Assembly: GCA_033439265.1 (NCBI GenBank)
Contig: JAVTVX010000031.1
Span: forward strand, 18,892,001 to 18,956,000
Direction of reading: 5' to 3'
Source: Dillenia suffruticosa
Taxonomy: Eukaryota; Streptophyta; Magnoliopsida; Dilleniales; Dilleniaceae
Length of the DNA: 64,000 nucleotides
Program-made: the position numbers and the translations under genes
The notes under the pieces: generated by a model
Seen by the model: the letters and a program-made list of their open reading frames with translations, nothing else
The model's database searches: none
Told to the model about the DNA's origin: nothing
Shown: positions 36,565 through 51,317 of the stretch, one piece after another
How the letters are laid out: every line of letters starts with the position of its first letter
Position numbering within the stretch: position 1 is the first letter of the stretch

Positions 36565-36749
36565 ATCAATGGTCAGTTGGTTTAATAGAATGTGGTATTA
36601 GATCTCTTAATCAAAACTCTAAGTTTAACTTGATTTAGGTATAAATTAGACAATGTTGAAAGGGTAGTTTCTAAATGAATTATTGTAAATCTCGAATCGG
36701 ATTAATCAAGTATGATTTTAAATATCGATTGGTAAAATACTAAAAAAAT
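36565..36749 (+). mobile_element. SINE (tRNA-derived, Au-like)
   Basis: A 185-bp element flanked by a 16-bp direct repeat with one mismatch: AAAATCTAACGTGACT at 36549-36564 and AAAATCTAATGTGACT at 36750-36765. It begins 'atcaatggtcagttggttta', A-box-like, and ends in a short A-rich tail. It shares 'TCGGATTAATC' with the other SINEs in the window. Confidence 0.8.
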
Positions 36750-37300
36750 AAAATCTAATGTGACTTTTCATGTTATTAGTTTAAAGAGCGACAAATAAAC
36801 TATCATAAATAATAATTAGATAAAAAATCAATTTAAATGCATGTTATCATTAATATTATAAATTTAATCATTTCTCAATTAGTATAATTCAAAGGGGCAT
36901 TATAGTTTTTAAGATCATAAGTATCTATATAACATTTATATAGTCAAACTCTAAAATTCATTAAATAACGTTTAATTCTTTCTCCAAAGGGGAATGATTC
37001 TAAATCCTTAAAATAGATAATTTTTCATTTTCAGAGATCGTAAAATAAGTACAATAAAATAAGAAAATTTATTAAAATTTTTATAGTTCAAAAATAGTAA
37101 ACTAATGATTAATACTCATAATTCATGTTTTATCCGTGGAATACTAGATTTTGATTAACAATTCTAACTATCCAGGTTATTGAATTGATTAATAAAGTGA
37201 AGAAAATTTAAAAATAGGAGAAGAGAAGCAAGGAACTGAAAAGTATTTTGATTGTCGATGATAAATATGTCATTTTAATCAAAATTAAAATTTTGAGCAA

Positions 37301-37500
37301 CGTTTTATAGATCAGTTAGTTCAGAAAAGTGACGTCCTTTAATTATGGTCGGGAGTTCAATCTTCTATGGGAATGAAAAAATTAACACAGGGAGACCTAC
37401 CCCTCAATTGGACGCTGCAAGTGGTCGACCCAGATTAGTTCGGACAAAACGACGAATACTGGGTTGGTGACCTCTATGATACCAAAAAAAAAAAAAAAAA
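37301..37500 (+). mobile_element. SINE (tRNA-derived) with A tail
   Basis: Begins with a tRNA-like A box (GATCAGTTAGTTCAG) and a B box (GGGAGTTCAATCT), continues with 'CTACCCCTCAATTGGACGCTGCAAGTGGTCGA', given here as shared family text, and ends in TGATACC plus a run of about 19 A. It is clearly related to the element at 59701-59900. A possible short duplication (TTGAGCAA / TTGAACAA) flanks it but is weak. Confidence 0.75.
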
Positions 37501-38711
37501 ATTGAACAAGAAAATAGTATCAAAGAGCGAAAGAAGCAAATATAATAGCAAAAGTTAAAAATGGATGTGACAAAATAAAATAGACGAAAATAAGAGATAT
37601 AGAGAGAAGATTTTATAATTATTTAGATTTTATGTGATTAAAACCAACAATCTAGATTATAACAAATCTAATGGTCGAGATCACTAACACTATCTTAGAC
37701 ACAGAGATTAGCTTTCTAAAAATGAAAAATAGAAATTTTAATAGAAAATTCTAAAAATGGAAAGGAATTCAAGCTATTCATTGATTGAAAAATATAATAT
37801 AGTATAAAAAAATATATGTTTACCGTCATTCCGATGTTTAAAATTATTAATTTGACAACAAAGTGGAAAAATACTCTAAAAAAAAAGTGTAATAATTAAA
37901 AATAATTTTATTTCTAATTATTTATGTTAAAATTAGAGTTGACGATAAGACTCATGTCTTCTTCGCTTTCTTTTTTTCCCTTCCAAAAATTCTTACCCTT
38001 TTTTATTTCTTTTCTCAAAATGAATAAAATATGTTACTATTCCTAAGGAGAATATTTTTTTTTAATTTTATAAAAATTTAAATTTAAAATCATTAAATAA
38101 AAAAAGGAATTTTATACCATTGACTATTCCCCCGAGTACCGTCTACACGGTCCCAAGGAGTCCTTCTTGGCCAACTCCACTCGGCCACTACCTTCCTCCA
38201 CACAGCAATCTTAGGGACAAGGTTCTTATTTTATTTTATTTTAATTTTTTTTAATAATCAATTGAAAATTTTAATATAAATATTATAAGATTCAATTTAT
38301 GTAAACTTCTTTTAATATAAATTTTTTATTTTTAAATTTTAAATTTAAAATTAATTACTAGAGGTAATACTTTGTTCATTAAAATTACCGTCACTTATTA
38401 GTTGTGTCGGCCAGAATACCCCCGCCGGGGAGGGGGGGATGGAGATTGCTAGTATGGGGATGATTAATATTAATTACATCAATTAGTCTAATTAATTTGG
38501 ATTAACAATGTAAAACCCAAATGAGGCTAGATCCACTAGGAATCTGAAAAGCCGCGTAGCATGAAAACTGCGTGAGACCCCCCACGTTCCCCCCCCCCCG
38601 GACTTTAGTCGTCTTCCTTACACGATTGAGACTTGATCGAGACTAAACACCGTCGATCTCTCTGCACAGAAACTCCATCGTTAACTCTCTCTCTCTCTAG
38701 AAGGAAGGAAG

Positions 38712-38713
<2 letters not shown>

Positions 38714-38764
<51 letters not shown>
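38714..38764. repeat. (GA)25 microsatellite upstream of the UBTD-like gene
   Basis: GA run of 51 bp ending 142 bp before the ATG at 38907, in the likely promoter or 5' leader. A short CT run (about 38685-38698) precedes it, so the transcript could form a CT/GA hairpin. Confidence 0.9.
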
Positions 38765-38766
<2 letters not shown>

Positions 38767-38906
38767 TTGCGTGCTCAGATAGGTATCTATGAGGAGGTCG
38801 AATTTTAGCTGACAATCACTTTATAGTCACGTCAAAAGTAATTTTTTTCCTCTTGTCAAATTTTCACTTTTACAAACACCCTTTTGTTGTTGATTTGAGA
38901 ACTCAA

Positions 38907-41900
38907 ATGGGTTGTGTTGGATCTTCACGAGCCAAATCAGAAGGTCAGATTCTTGGGCTTTTTCTTTCCGTTCCATTTTTCTGGAATTAGGGTTGTTGGA
39001 TTTTCGTTTTTTTTGCTGTTTTTGAGCAGTTACATAGTTCCGATTCATGATCCAATTGGAAAACTGAAAGTAAATTTCAATGTGAATGAGTTGCCTTTCT
39101 TAATAGACTAGTGTGTTTACTAGGTGATGGATTCGTCCCAGTGAAGATGATGACATTAGAATTGATTTCTATGGTCATTGACTTGCACATCCATGGTTAC
39201 TTATGATTTTATGTTACATTTAATTGTTAAACTGGCATTGGGTTATTGCTAGTTTTCCCTACTGAAGATGGTGAAATTGTGTTTACTTGTACCCTATGTT
39301 GCATGAACACGGGTAAAAATGACGAAGGGCACGACGCCATATTACCCTGTTTTGTTTTTATGTAATTTGAGGTTTTGGAGGGAGAAGGATGTTCGCTTGC
39401 TTTGGAGATATGCGTTTGTGGCTATTCCTTGGTGTATTTGAAGAGTTTGGAATGCCAAAATCTTCGGAAATTAGACCATCGGTTCCTCTCTGATAACGTT
39501 GTTTTTTATACTTCTTTGTGAGTTCATGACTCGGAGATTTATGAAGGTTACAGCTTAGAAGAGTTGAGGAGAGAGGGATTTGAGAGCAGTTATCCTTTAG
39601 TTTGTGTATTGTTCTTTTATCTGTGAGGATTTCTCATCCTTGGAACTTTTTAAATTCTTTTATACTTCTAAGACAAGGTTTCTTTTTTTTTTTCTTCATC
39701 TGGGACAAACAATTTAGGATTTGGTTATTATATCATGGTGTGTCCCAGATTTATGTCTGCGCTATATAAGTTGTACTTGATAGTTCGCATATATCTTCAA
39801 AGAAGTCCCTTTAATGCCATGGTGGAAAGAAATGAGAGCATATAAATTGAAAGTGCTCCAAGAACACGAGGAAGACCACAGAAAACTCTAGAAGAGGTAG
39901 TAAAACATGATAGGTTAACTGTTAAGGCCTCATTTGGGAAACCCTTCCTGCCCCTGGTTTTGCGCATTAACCTCTATTTTGTTTTATTCCACATGTAACA
40001 TTTGTTAACCAAGTTGAAAAGTTTTTAGTATGAAAAAGAGGATAATGAAGGAAAAGTCAATTTTTTTTCCAATTAAAATGACTAAAATTATCATTATATC
40101 AATGGCTATATATCACCCCACCTAACCTCTACCCAGCTGAACCTGTACTTTCCCAAACGCCACCTTAAGTTTAAACATTAACATGGCCTTAGCTAGAGCT
40201 GAATGGAAAAAACTAATGAATTTTTGCAGACTCCAACTAATTTGAGATTTAAAGCTTAGTTTATTTCAGTCAGTTTTGATACACATATATCCAAATTCAA
40301 GATGATTTCTTAATTTGGTGGCTTCCAGTGACTAAAAGTTTGACAGCAGAGATCTACAAAGAGGATACATCTTGATAGTTTGGAATGGGATGAGGCCCAT
40401 TTCTGACAATGTCTCGTCTTCCTGTAGCCTTACTACAGTTATCAATGAAATAGCTGAAATTGTTTGCTTCAGTATTATTTTTAGGATTGTTCTGAAGATT
40501 AGTTTCCAGCTTTAGAATGCATAAGATTCTTCTCTTTGGTCATGGGTTCTATTTGTGGAGTTTGTGAGTAGTAGGTTTCGCATGTAATAGCAGCAAGGAT
40601 GGAGCTTTTCTTTGTGCATTTGTTTGATTTCACAATAACTACTTCTACTCTACTAAATACTAACAATGTTGTTTAGAACATTTTTCCCCTGCTATGTGGC
40701 CCTGGCCTCCTCATTGGAGTTTGTCTTAATAATTTAGAAGTCCTACTCCTCTTTGAAGACATCGACCATGTAAAATTTTGTAATTTTGAAGTGATATAAT
40801 TTCGGCTAAGGTATTTACACACTCATTTTTCTTCTTTTTCACAAGAAAGAAAAAGTGTCTTAAGAAAAGTTTAGTTAGAGTCTGTGGCACCTTTGAAAGC
40901 TGTAATTTTCAGGGGTGTACATTTCTGTGAGAATATGATGTGTATTCCATGATTTCTTTGTCTGTACACTCCCTATATTGTGCTTCCTCCGCTATGATCA
41001 CACTATATCACCAACTTGATCCAAAGACTAGCAATTAAAGAGCAGGGCAGGTAAAAGGTTTGGAAATGTTAACTCATGCTTTTGACGATTGTGATTAAAG
41101 TGGTACTTTATGGAAGTGACATCTGCAAAGCAAAAAATGGATAAACAAGTTCCTGTTAAACAATACTTCTACCATGCGTACCTTGTGATCGAATTTGTAC
41201 AATTTTTGTGTCAGTTATGTTTATGGATTGTTCCTGCCAACATCTGTTGCTGCAAGATGGTTCTGAGTCTTAGGTGCATATTATGATGTCAAAGACAATT
41301 TTACCTGCCTAATCAGAGATTGAAGCTGCAGATGCTGTGTGTGTGCCCGTGGCTTTGTGCATGTGCATTACTCCTGCCATTAGTATCTGCATATTCTTAT
41401 AAGCTGAATATACTGTGTTCATTCCATATTCTTGAGAATCATCTGCACTTGTGCATATTAAGCACACTTGTACTTGACCTGGAAGCTCCTCCCTCTCCTC
41501 TTTTTCTTTCTATTCTATATGCTTGTCAACTGCATGACTACATTCTCTGCTTGAATCCCATTTTGAAAATATTTACTTAGCTGGAAGCCTGTTTACTGCT
41601 TACTTGTTTACACCCATTTACTTCGTGGAGTTACACTGCTCTTTAATTTATGCTCACAGAATCTGCTAAGAAGATTCGAAAACCAAAGCCTTGGAAGCAT
41701 TCTGAACCGTTGACAAGGACACAACTGAAGCAGATGAGAGATGAGTTCTGGGACACTGCTCCTCATTATGGTGGCCAGAAAGGTGTGATTCTAATATTGT
41801 GTTGCTGTTGCTTTTATTAACTGAAAGTAATGCCCTTCATGAATTTGTTACTGACTGTAAATTGTGGAAGTTGATACTGGATACCTGCTTTTGCAATTTG

Positions 41901-43653
41901 CAAATTATATCCACCGCTCCCGTTGCTCTCTTATCCCTGCAGGTTGTCAAATCTTGTAAGGAGGCCCTGGAGGAATTAAAAACCTGTTATTATAGGCTAT
42001 GTTTTACGAAAATGCCGAGTTGCATCAGTTGCTTTTGAAATCTTCGATATCTCATCGCTGCACCTAATGTATCTGTCACCAAATAAAATATTAATTTTTT
42101 TATTTTTATTCTTTTCTTTGGTGCTTAGGTCTTTTTTTTTGGGGGGGGGGATTTATGTGCATGCATTTGATATATACTTTATGAGGTTCTTTTACCAAGA
42201 GTAAGGCTCTGTTTGCTTAACAGAAAAGCTCTATTCCTAGGAAATATTTTTAAAGGAAACAGTTTCGTAGAAAATGATTTATTTATGGTTTTTGGACAAA
42301 ACACGGGAATATTTTCCAGGAGCAACAATTTTTTCTTTCGGATTTAGAAATAAAGTGATATGAAATAAGTTGCTTCTCTCTCAATCCTCTTTGATGGTTT
42401 CTTCTTACTTCTTTATCTCCCAGGAACTATTCTTTAACCAATTGAATCCATAATTTCAGCCCCAACCCATCTTTTTGAGAACCCTAATTTCTGATTCATA
42501 TCACAAAGAGTTGATTGTAATCCCAGGAATTACCCTTTTTGAAGTTTTAAACTCTCTGTAATTGCCTATAATTGAGTCAAGTCCTTCTGCTCAAATTCTC
42601 TTCAGTTTCTTTTATACCCTAAAATCATTCAAGACAAGGAGAAATCAAACTCCATTTTGTGTTAACCAAACATCAAGCCAGAAATTAAATGATATTTTTC
42701 TCCAATTACTGGAAAGGAAAAACTAGAACTCTGGAGTGAGTGACATAACTGGAGAGAGGAAAAGAAATTGTGAATCAGTAGAGGATTCCAATCAGCTGAG
42801 AATCAAATCATGAATCAAATCAAGCATCTGACAAGAAACCCCAAAATGTATTAGTGGAAGAAACTCATAAGCAGTTGAAACATTGCCAGAGATGGGAGAG
42901 GAGCTACTTGGAATCCATTTCCCAGAAATGGGTTCATTTCATCGTTAACAACCCCCTTATTTTCCCTTACTGGTTTTTCCTTGTCCCAAAATATTGTAAG
43001 GTGCGAAATATTCCTTGAGCAAACATTTTCCTCCAAACAAATAGAGCCTAACTTAGTGCCCCTTTCGATTCCTGCTTGACCATTATTGATTGTTTAACTT
43101 GGACTGCTTGTCTGGTGTACTTCTGTTATGCCTGTTTTGCAATACTGAAAGTTAAAATGCTATACCTCCTCTGATGAAGTATGAGATTATATTCTGATGT
43201 TGTGCTTTCTACAACATTTCTCTTCTTCAACGTTCTCAGGTTGCATTTGAATAACATGTTGTCTGAAAGAAATCTTTACAATGATCGAAAGATTTGCTGT
43301 TGCCCTGATAAGCTTATTTTAACTTTCAAAGAACTAACAATGTAACGGTCATATAAAAGATGAACAAACTAATTCAAAACAAATGCAACATTGTCTTCAG
43401 AGATTTGGGATGCACTCCGAGCTGCTGCTGAAGCTGACATAAGTCTTGCCCAGGCTATTGTTGACAGTGCTGGTGTGATTGTTCAAACTGCTGATTTGAC
43501 AATCTGCTACGACGAGAGAGGTACATTAAAGTTTAACTCCCTTAAGTGTCTTCTTAGATTTTTACCCCTTCATAAATTTAAAGAACATCTGCTGCAGGTG
43601 CTAAGTATGAGCTGCCTAAGTATGTTTTGAGTGAGCCAACCAATTTGATATGA
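38907..43653 (+). CDS. UBTD1/2-like small protein (DC-UbP N-terminal domain)
   Basis: Exons 38907-38943, 41660-41782, 43401-43520 and 43598-43653 join in phase to 111 residues. The product begins MGCVGSSRAK, a consensus for N-myristoylation at G2 with a palmitoylatable C3, so membrane attachment is likely. Residues 15-30 are basic (KKIRKPKPWKHSEPL). The conserved core LTRTQLKQMRDEFWDTAPHY (30-49), GGQKEIWDALRAAAE (50-64), then LAQAIVDSAGVIVQTADLTICYDERGAKYELPKYVLSEPTNL to the end matches the N-terminal domain of ubiquitin domain-containing proteins (UBTD/DC-UbP). In animals this domain binds E2/E3 partners. As in the plant relatives I recall, the C-terminal ubiquitin-like fold is absent. Introns are 2716, 1618 and 77 bp. 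Its function in plants is not established here. Confidence 0.88.
38944..41659 (+). other. Intron 1 of the UBTD-like gene (2.7 kb)
   Basis: Separates the 12-residue myristoylation exon from the conserved core. It holds a short TIR element (listed). A frame at 41320-41580 that looks like a signal peptide starts with a non-ATG codon and is not kept. Confidence 0.8.
39926..40164. mobile_element. Small TIR element (MITE-like) in UBTD-like intron 1
   Basis: A 239-bp segment beginning GGCCTCATTTGGGAAA and ending with the complement of GGTGGCGTTTGGGAAA, i.e. inverted termini matching at about 13 of 16 positions. It is flanked on both sides by TTAA (39922-39925 and 40165-40168). The superfamily is uncertain: TTAA suggests piggyBac-like targeting, while the termini look more like Tourist or hAT. 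Confidence 0.6.
42205..43048. mobile_element. Tourist/PIF-Harbinger-like MITE in UBTD-like intron 2
   Basis: An 844-bp element with termini GGCTCTGTTTGCTT and, at the other end, the complement of GGCTCTATTTGTTT, flanked by the 3-bp direct duplication TAA (42202-42204 and 43049-43051). The TIR form and the TAA/TTA duplication are those of PIF/Harbinger elements. No transposase is present. It makes up half of intron 2. Confidence 0.75.
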
Positions 43654-46494
<2,841 letters not shown>

Positions 46495-46510
46495 ATTGTA
46501 CTTTGGAATG

Positions 46511-46701
46511 ATCTAACTCTTTTGAATTGAGTAATCATATAGTTTATCTTCTCAATAAAAAATATTGACTTCGAGACCTGAGTTTGATAAAAAAGGATTT
46601 GGGAGAATCAACCCTTAAAATGAGCCATATGGTATTTGAACCAGATTAATCGAATAAAACCCGAATACCGATACCAAAAACCAAAAAAAAAAAAAAAAAA
46701 A
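46511..46701 (+). mobile_element. SINE (Au-like) with 16-bp target duplication
   Basis: A 191-bp element flanked by ATTGTACTTTGGAATG (46495-46510) and ATTGTGCTTTGGAATG (46702-46717), 15 of 16 identical. It contains the B-box-like GACTTCGAGACCTGAG, the family text CAACCCTTAAAATGAGCCATATGGTATTTGAACCAGATTAATCG (described, not unique) and ends in an A tail of about 20. Confidence 0.88.
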
Positions 46702-46717
46702 ATTGTGCTTTGGAATG

Positions 46718-48822
46718 TCTGATGACTGTATTATGACTCAAATGTTTGTGGATTTGAAAATTTATTGGGGGGAAATGGAATAAATGCTCATTAGCTGGCA
46801 TATGAGCTCTATGATCCATATGACAAATAAATTTTGAAAATGGTTAAATTTGGGGCTTATTTGGCTTATTAATCATAAAAAAACCCTACTGCTAGATAAA
46901 ATGTTTTATATTGACTAATTCAAATTTAAGATTTCATATATGAATTTAGGAATCGTATATCCTAAAACATCGTATTTTAAGGTAAAAATAAGATAAAAAT
47001 CAAGTTTTTTTTAATATATTATTATAGACTTCGTAAAAATTCAAATTTGTTTTATGTGGTGTTATCTTATCAAGGATACTCGTGGAGTTAATCATATTTA
47101 ACGTTAATCAGCCAACTTTTCATGATATAGTGTATAAATTTCAAAAAACTCTACTGTTTTAATACACTACTAGTAGCTTATAATTAATTTACTCTCAATT
47201 AAATCCGATTCAAATCAAATTAAATAATTAAAGAGATAAAACTCTCATATTTTCTGTACATAAAACTCGAACCCAACATCTTATTTAAGAAATTTTAATA
47301 TCTGACCACTAAATTAATTAATTATTTTAATAAACTATTAATACATTTTATCTTTTCATCAGAGAATTCGAGTTCAAATTCTGAAAATAGCGAAAAAATA
47401 TATAGAAAAGTAAACCTTTAAAATATATTCTATAATGTTCAAATCAGATTAATTGAGTAAATCTCGGATACTAGTGATGAAAAAAAATGGAAAGTGTACA
47501 AGAAAAATTAATTTATGCATTCTAATGATTTGTTTTATTTTATTTTTGGGTTTTGCTTCCTTGTTGTCCCATTCATCAAATGAATTGTCCCTAGCCCTTG
47601 GATTGTAGGATTTGGCTTGCTTGGTTGAGTTTTTCCATATGCCTTTTCCCCTTTAATACACTGTGTGACCAAATCTCTTGTCTTTTTTAATCAATACGAT
47701 AGCATATGGGGCTGGTAGATAATCAAGAAATGAAGCCATCCAACATCCAAGAGACATAACATGTCATTTGAATATTAAGAGTGGGATTCACCTATACCTA
47801 ATTCTTTGGTATAAAGTCAAACTTTTGGCCATGAATTCAACCTTGGACACTACTTAAAAAATTACAAAAAATAAAAAAATAAAAAAAATAAATGAAACAT
47901 TAAATAGATCAAGTTTTATTTAACACCCTCCAATATGTTTTAAAATTTGATTAACTTGATTTAAAAAATTTCTTAATTAACTTGACTAATTCAATATTTT
48001 AATTAATCGAAGAGATGAGTATCATCTCGTTGTCGAATAAAAATCCTATATTTTTCTTTTTTTTTTTAATAATAAAATAACAAAATTTAGGAAACTAAAC
48101 ATAATAAAACCGCATAATATTAAAAAAACAAAAAATTGATAGCGGTGAGAATGGAAGAAGAGCAATGGCAACCAAAAAAGCTATTTGTGGGTTGTTTCGG
48201 CTAACTAATTTGCACATTGATTGATCTATCTTAAAATATAATTTAATTTTTACAAAATTCCTAATAAACCCGATTATATATATAAAACTTAGCTCTCACC
48301 GTTAATATTTTTATAAGAATATTTTTTTATTATCAATCGATATTTAAAATTATATTTTATAATTATATTAATCACAATTAAGATTTCACTTTCCCACACA
48401 GGTGGAGTCTCCCACGATGCAATAGATCTCGAAAAACAAGAGGAGCTACTCATCAGTTTCTAGATACCAAGTAAGCAAACTTCCTAAGAAGATAAGTTAG
48501 TGATATAAATTCTTTACTTTTAATTTAATGGTATCAAATGTAAATTTTTTTATAACAAAAGAAAATCAGGTAAGTAAAAGAAGAAGAGAGTAGGGTTCCC
48601 TACGATTTAATGATCATGATCATGCAGGGGAATATTGCCTCACTACATTAACTGAGCCCATCATGAAATATGAATACCATAAATCAAAGGAAGAGAAAAT
48701 TATGATAATAATTACTATGAAATCTAACATCAGACATACCTCATAATTGAAGGGTGGAATTGGTGTCATGTGACACTGACGTTGACTGTCCAGTTTAAAA
48801 GAATATAGTGAAAGATGACACG

Positions 48823-48854
<32 letters not shown>

Positions 48855-49163
48855 CTATCTGTCTCAAAATAAAACGTAGAATAAACTCCCATCAATGTGA
48901 GGTGCGAGTTATGCAAATCCGACTGGACCACCTCGGCGTGCTGCTTGACTAGGATGTTGATAGAAAATGCGAGGAGAAGTATCGGAAGCCACACCTGATG
49001 CATGCATTTCCTCATATATATGTATATATATATTATTACAAAATAGATAACGATCTCTCTCGCAAAATGGAGAAAGTAAGATATTATTTTAGGTGAACTT
49101 TCAATTACTACTATTTTTTTTTGTTTTAGATGATAAATAATAGGAAGAAAAGCTATTTTTATT
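46718..49163. other. Intergenic DNA, no gene recognised
   Basis: AT-rich, with one probable SINE (listed), T/A homopolymers and a CT run at 48823-48850. A minus-strand frame at 48620-49015 spans the CT run and has no family resemblance. Confidence 0.5.
47290..47493 (+). mobile_element. Probable SINE copy (Au-like)
   Basis: The 3' half aligns with the SINEs at 46511 and 49263: TCATCAGAGAATTCGAGTTC, then TTCAAATCAGATTAATTGAG and a terminal GATACTAGTGATG plus A8. No target duplication is obvious, and the 5' border is approximate. Confidence 0.6.
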
Positions 49164-49935
49164 AATATGATTTTTTAATATTTTTATGAGTTTGATTTTC
49201 TTCTTGCTCTAGGCAAGTTGTGGGTGACCCATTTTCAAGAATGGCGCTATAGCCCTAAAAATATCAAGCAGTTGGTTAAGTCGGAAGCGTACTAAGAGCT
49301 CTTAACCATGATTTCAAGTTCGAGTTATCATAATGAAGAAAATTATATTGAGAAAGTTTCTGTTAATCTAATTCTAACTGTAATTCGAATCAGATTAGTA
49401 GAAAAATTAAAATATCGGAGTCAATCACAAAAAAACTATAATTCTATCAAACTCTTTTACGTTGAATGATTGGATACTCTATTCTCTTAATCAGAGATCT
49501 CGAGTTCGAGACTTGAAAATGATGAAAAAAGATTAGAAGAGTCAACTCTTAAAATAGATTTTACAGTATTCGAATTGAATTAATCGGACAAAACCTAAAT
49601 ATCAATGGTGAAAAAAAAAAACTATAGCTCTAAAAATTTGGTTAGTCTCCATCAACCTCTGTTTCTATGGTCCCCCAATCAATTGACCTATGCTATTAAC
49701 ATGTCCAAACCGTACATCAAACGGCCACATTAACTAATATGATTTTCAATATTTTTATGAGTACCATTTTCTTCTTGTTCCAGGCAAGTTGTGGGTGACC
49801 CATGTTCAAGAATGGCACTATAGCCCCAAAAATAAGGGTTACCCTCCATTTACCTCTGTTTCTAGGGACCCCCAATCAATCGATCTATCCTATTAATATG
49901 TCCAAACCGTACATCAAACGGTCACATTATCAGAA
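49164..49935 (+). repeat. Segmental tandem duplication, one copy carrying SINE insertions
   Basis: Copy A is 49164-49262 plus 49623-49735; copy B is 49738-49935. Shared landmarks in order are GGCAAGTTGTGGGTGACCCA, TATAGCCCTAAAAAT (TATAGCCCCAAAAAT in B), CCCCCAATCAAT, and ATGTCCAAACCGTACATCAA. Copy A is interrupted by 360 bp of SINE sequence; copy B preserves the empty site. Confidence 0.9.
49263..49622 (+). mobile_element. Two SINEs in tandem at one target site
   Basis: The insertion is flanked by a 15-bp duplication with one mismatch: TATAGCCCTAAAAAT (49248-49262) and TATAGCTCTAAAAAT (49623-49637). It contains two SINE bodies, about 49263-49436 (AGTTGGTTAAGTCGG start, TTCAAGTTCGAG B box) and about 49451-49622, each ending in an A tail. 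Between them TATAATTCTATCAA (49437-49450) looks like a decayed third copy of the target sequence. Confidence 0.82.
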
Positions 49936-50671
49936 GGCACCCTTCCTCTACAGGAAAAGGGAAGAAAAACAGTCAAACGGCAACGGACCTTTTTCTAGTC
50001 CCACAACAACACGACAACGTTTTGTATTTATTATATATTTTTGTTTAATACTAAATTATAAAAATTATTGGATCGAATTTTGTCACCCACAAAAAAATGA
50101 AAAAATTATTTATTATAAAAATTAATTTTCTTCTATTATCATAAACTTTTTAATGATATTATTATTAAAATTAAGAAAATTGAGACTAAAATAATAACAT
50201 TCAATAGTGCGATACTATAAATGTAAAGAATTATTTAAAATTAACAAATTAAATTTTAATCTTAAATTTTAAATTAGACTGTCATAATTTTTCTGTGTTA
50301 ATTTAATAGTTAATATTGTGAAATCAGTACTATTTACATGAATAATTAACCAAATTGGGCATCATGGAAATATCATAAATCCTTAGAATATTTTTTTAGA
50401 ATAATATTATATTGACTAAATTAATTGATAGTTAATTTAATCAAATTTCATATAACAATGTAATAATTATAAATTTTAAATTAGTTAAGAAATTAACATA
50501 AATTCGGCCTCTTTAGTGTTTAACATATTTAATCTTTTTAAGATTATTAATATTTATGAAATTAAGGTAAGAATTTATTAAATAATGGTTATGGGTTAAT
50601 TTTAAGGTAAATAAACATTCTAAGATAATAACATATTTGCACTGTTTTGTTCAAAGAAAAAAAAAAGAAAA

Positions 50672-50703
<32 letters not shown>

Positions 50704-50868
50704 ACGGCCGTTCCTTTTTTACCCATTTGAAAACAATAATTATCTCTGAAAATACAAACGAAAGGGACACCACCGCATTGTCATCATCCAATTTCCAAAT
50801 TTGCCCTTGTCTGTCAGAAAACGGATCTCGCACTCTCTTTACCCATACCACCTGATTCCGTTCCCCAC
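49936..50868. other. Intergenic DNA upstream of the STICHEL-like gene
   Basis: AT-rich DNA with an (AAAG)n run at about 50669-50702 and no gene. The final 100 bp become CT-rich and probably belong to the promoter of the STICHEL-like gene. Confidence 0.5.
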
Positions 50869-50882
50869 CTCTCTCCCTCCCT

Positions 50883-50919
<37 letters not shown>
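50869..50919. repeat. CT-rich promoter or leader tract of the STICHEL-like gene
   Basis: CCCT units followed by about 15 CT units, 1.05 kb upstream of the ATG. A likely 5' UTR intron donor (TTTGCAG|GTGAAT) lies at about 51041, so the tract may be promoter or first leader exon. Confidence 0.7.
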
Positions 50920-50922
<3 letters not shown>

Positions 50923-51317
50923 AAAAAGCCCACTGGCTGCTTCTTCCTTCTATCGTTTTCCACGAAAGAAACCCTACTGGACTTCATGTGAAACTTCTCT
51001 CTTCTAGAGAGAGAGAGAGATCTGAACACTTCATTTGCAGGTGAATTTGCTGTTCGTTCTTCTTCTTCTACGTTTCTCTGTGTATACGGTTTGCACAATC
51101 TTTGTAGAAAGTGATGGTTTTGATCACAGTTTCTCAAACCTAGTACAGAGCTTTTACTCACTTTTTGCTCATAAAAAATGATTGCTTTTTCCACTTTTTC
51201 TCGCAGTTTCTGCTGAAGTGAGGTCGCTGACCTGAGTTGCGGACTCCAAATGTAGGTTTAAAATATGTACTTTTTCCTGCACTGAAGCTCTGTGTGCTGT
51301 TTTCCTTGTCTAGTGGC

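Larger units (their letters stand above)
35706..38906. other. Intergenic region between divergent ERD2 and UBTD-like genes
   Basis: The first few hundred bases are the ERD2 promoter/leader, with a GA run at about 35739-35758. The middle holds two SINEs (listed). Near 38110-38215 and 38400-38640 are GC-richer patches with C/G homopolymers. A GA microsatellite (listed) precedes the UBTD-like start codon by 142 bp. No other gene is recognised. Confidence 0.55.

Noticed and set aside
41320..41580. 86-residue frame with a signal-peptide-like start within UBTD-like intron 1
   Set aside because: It begins with a non-ATG codon, lies wholly in an intron in sense orientation and has no conserved features.
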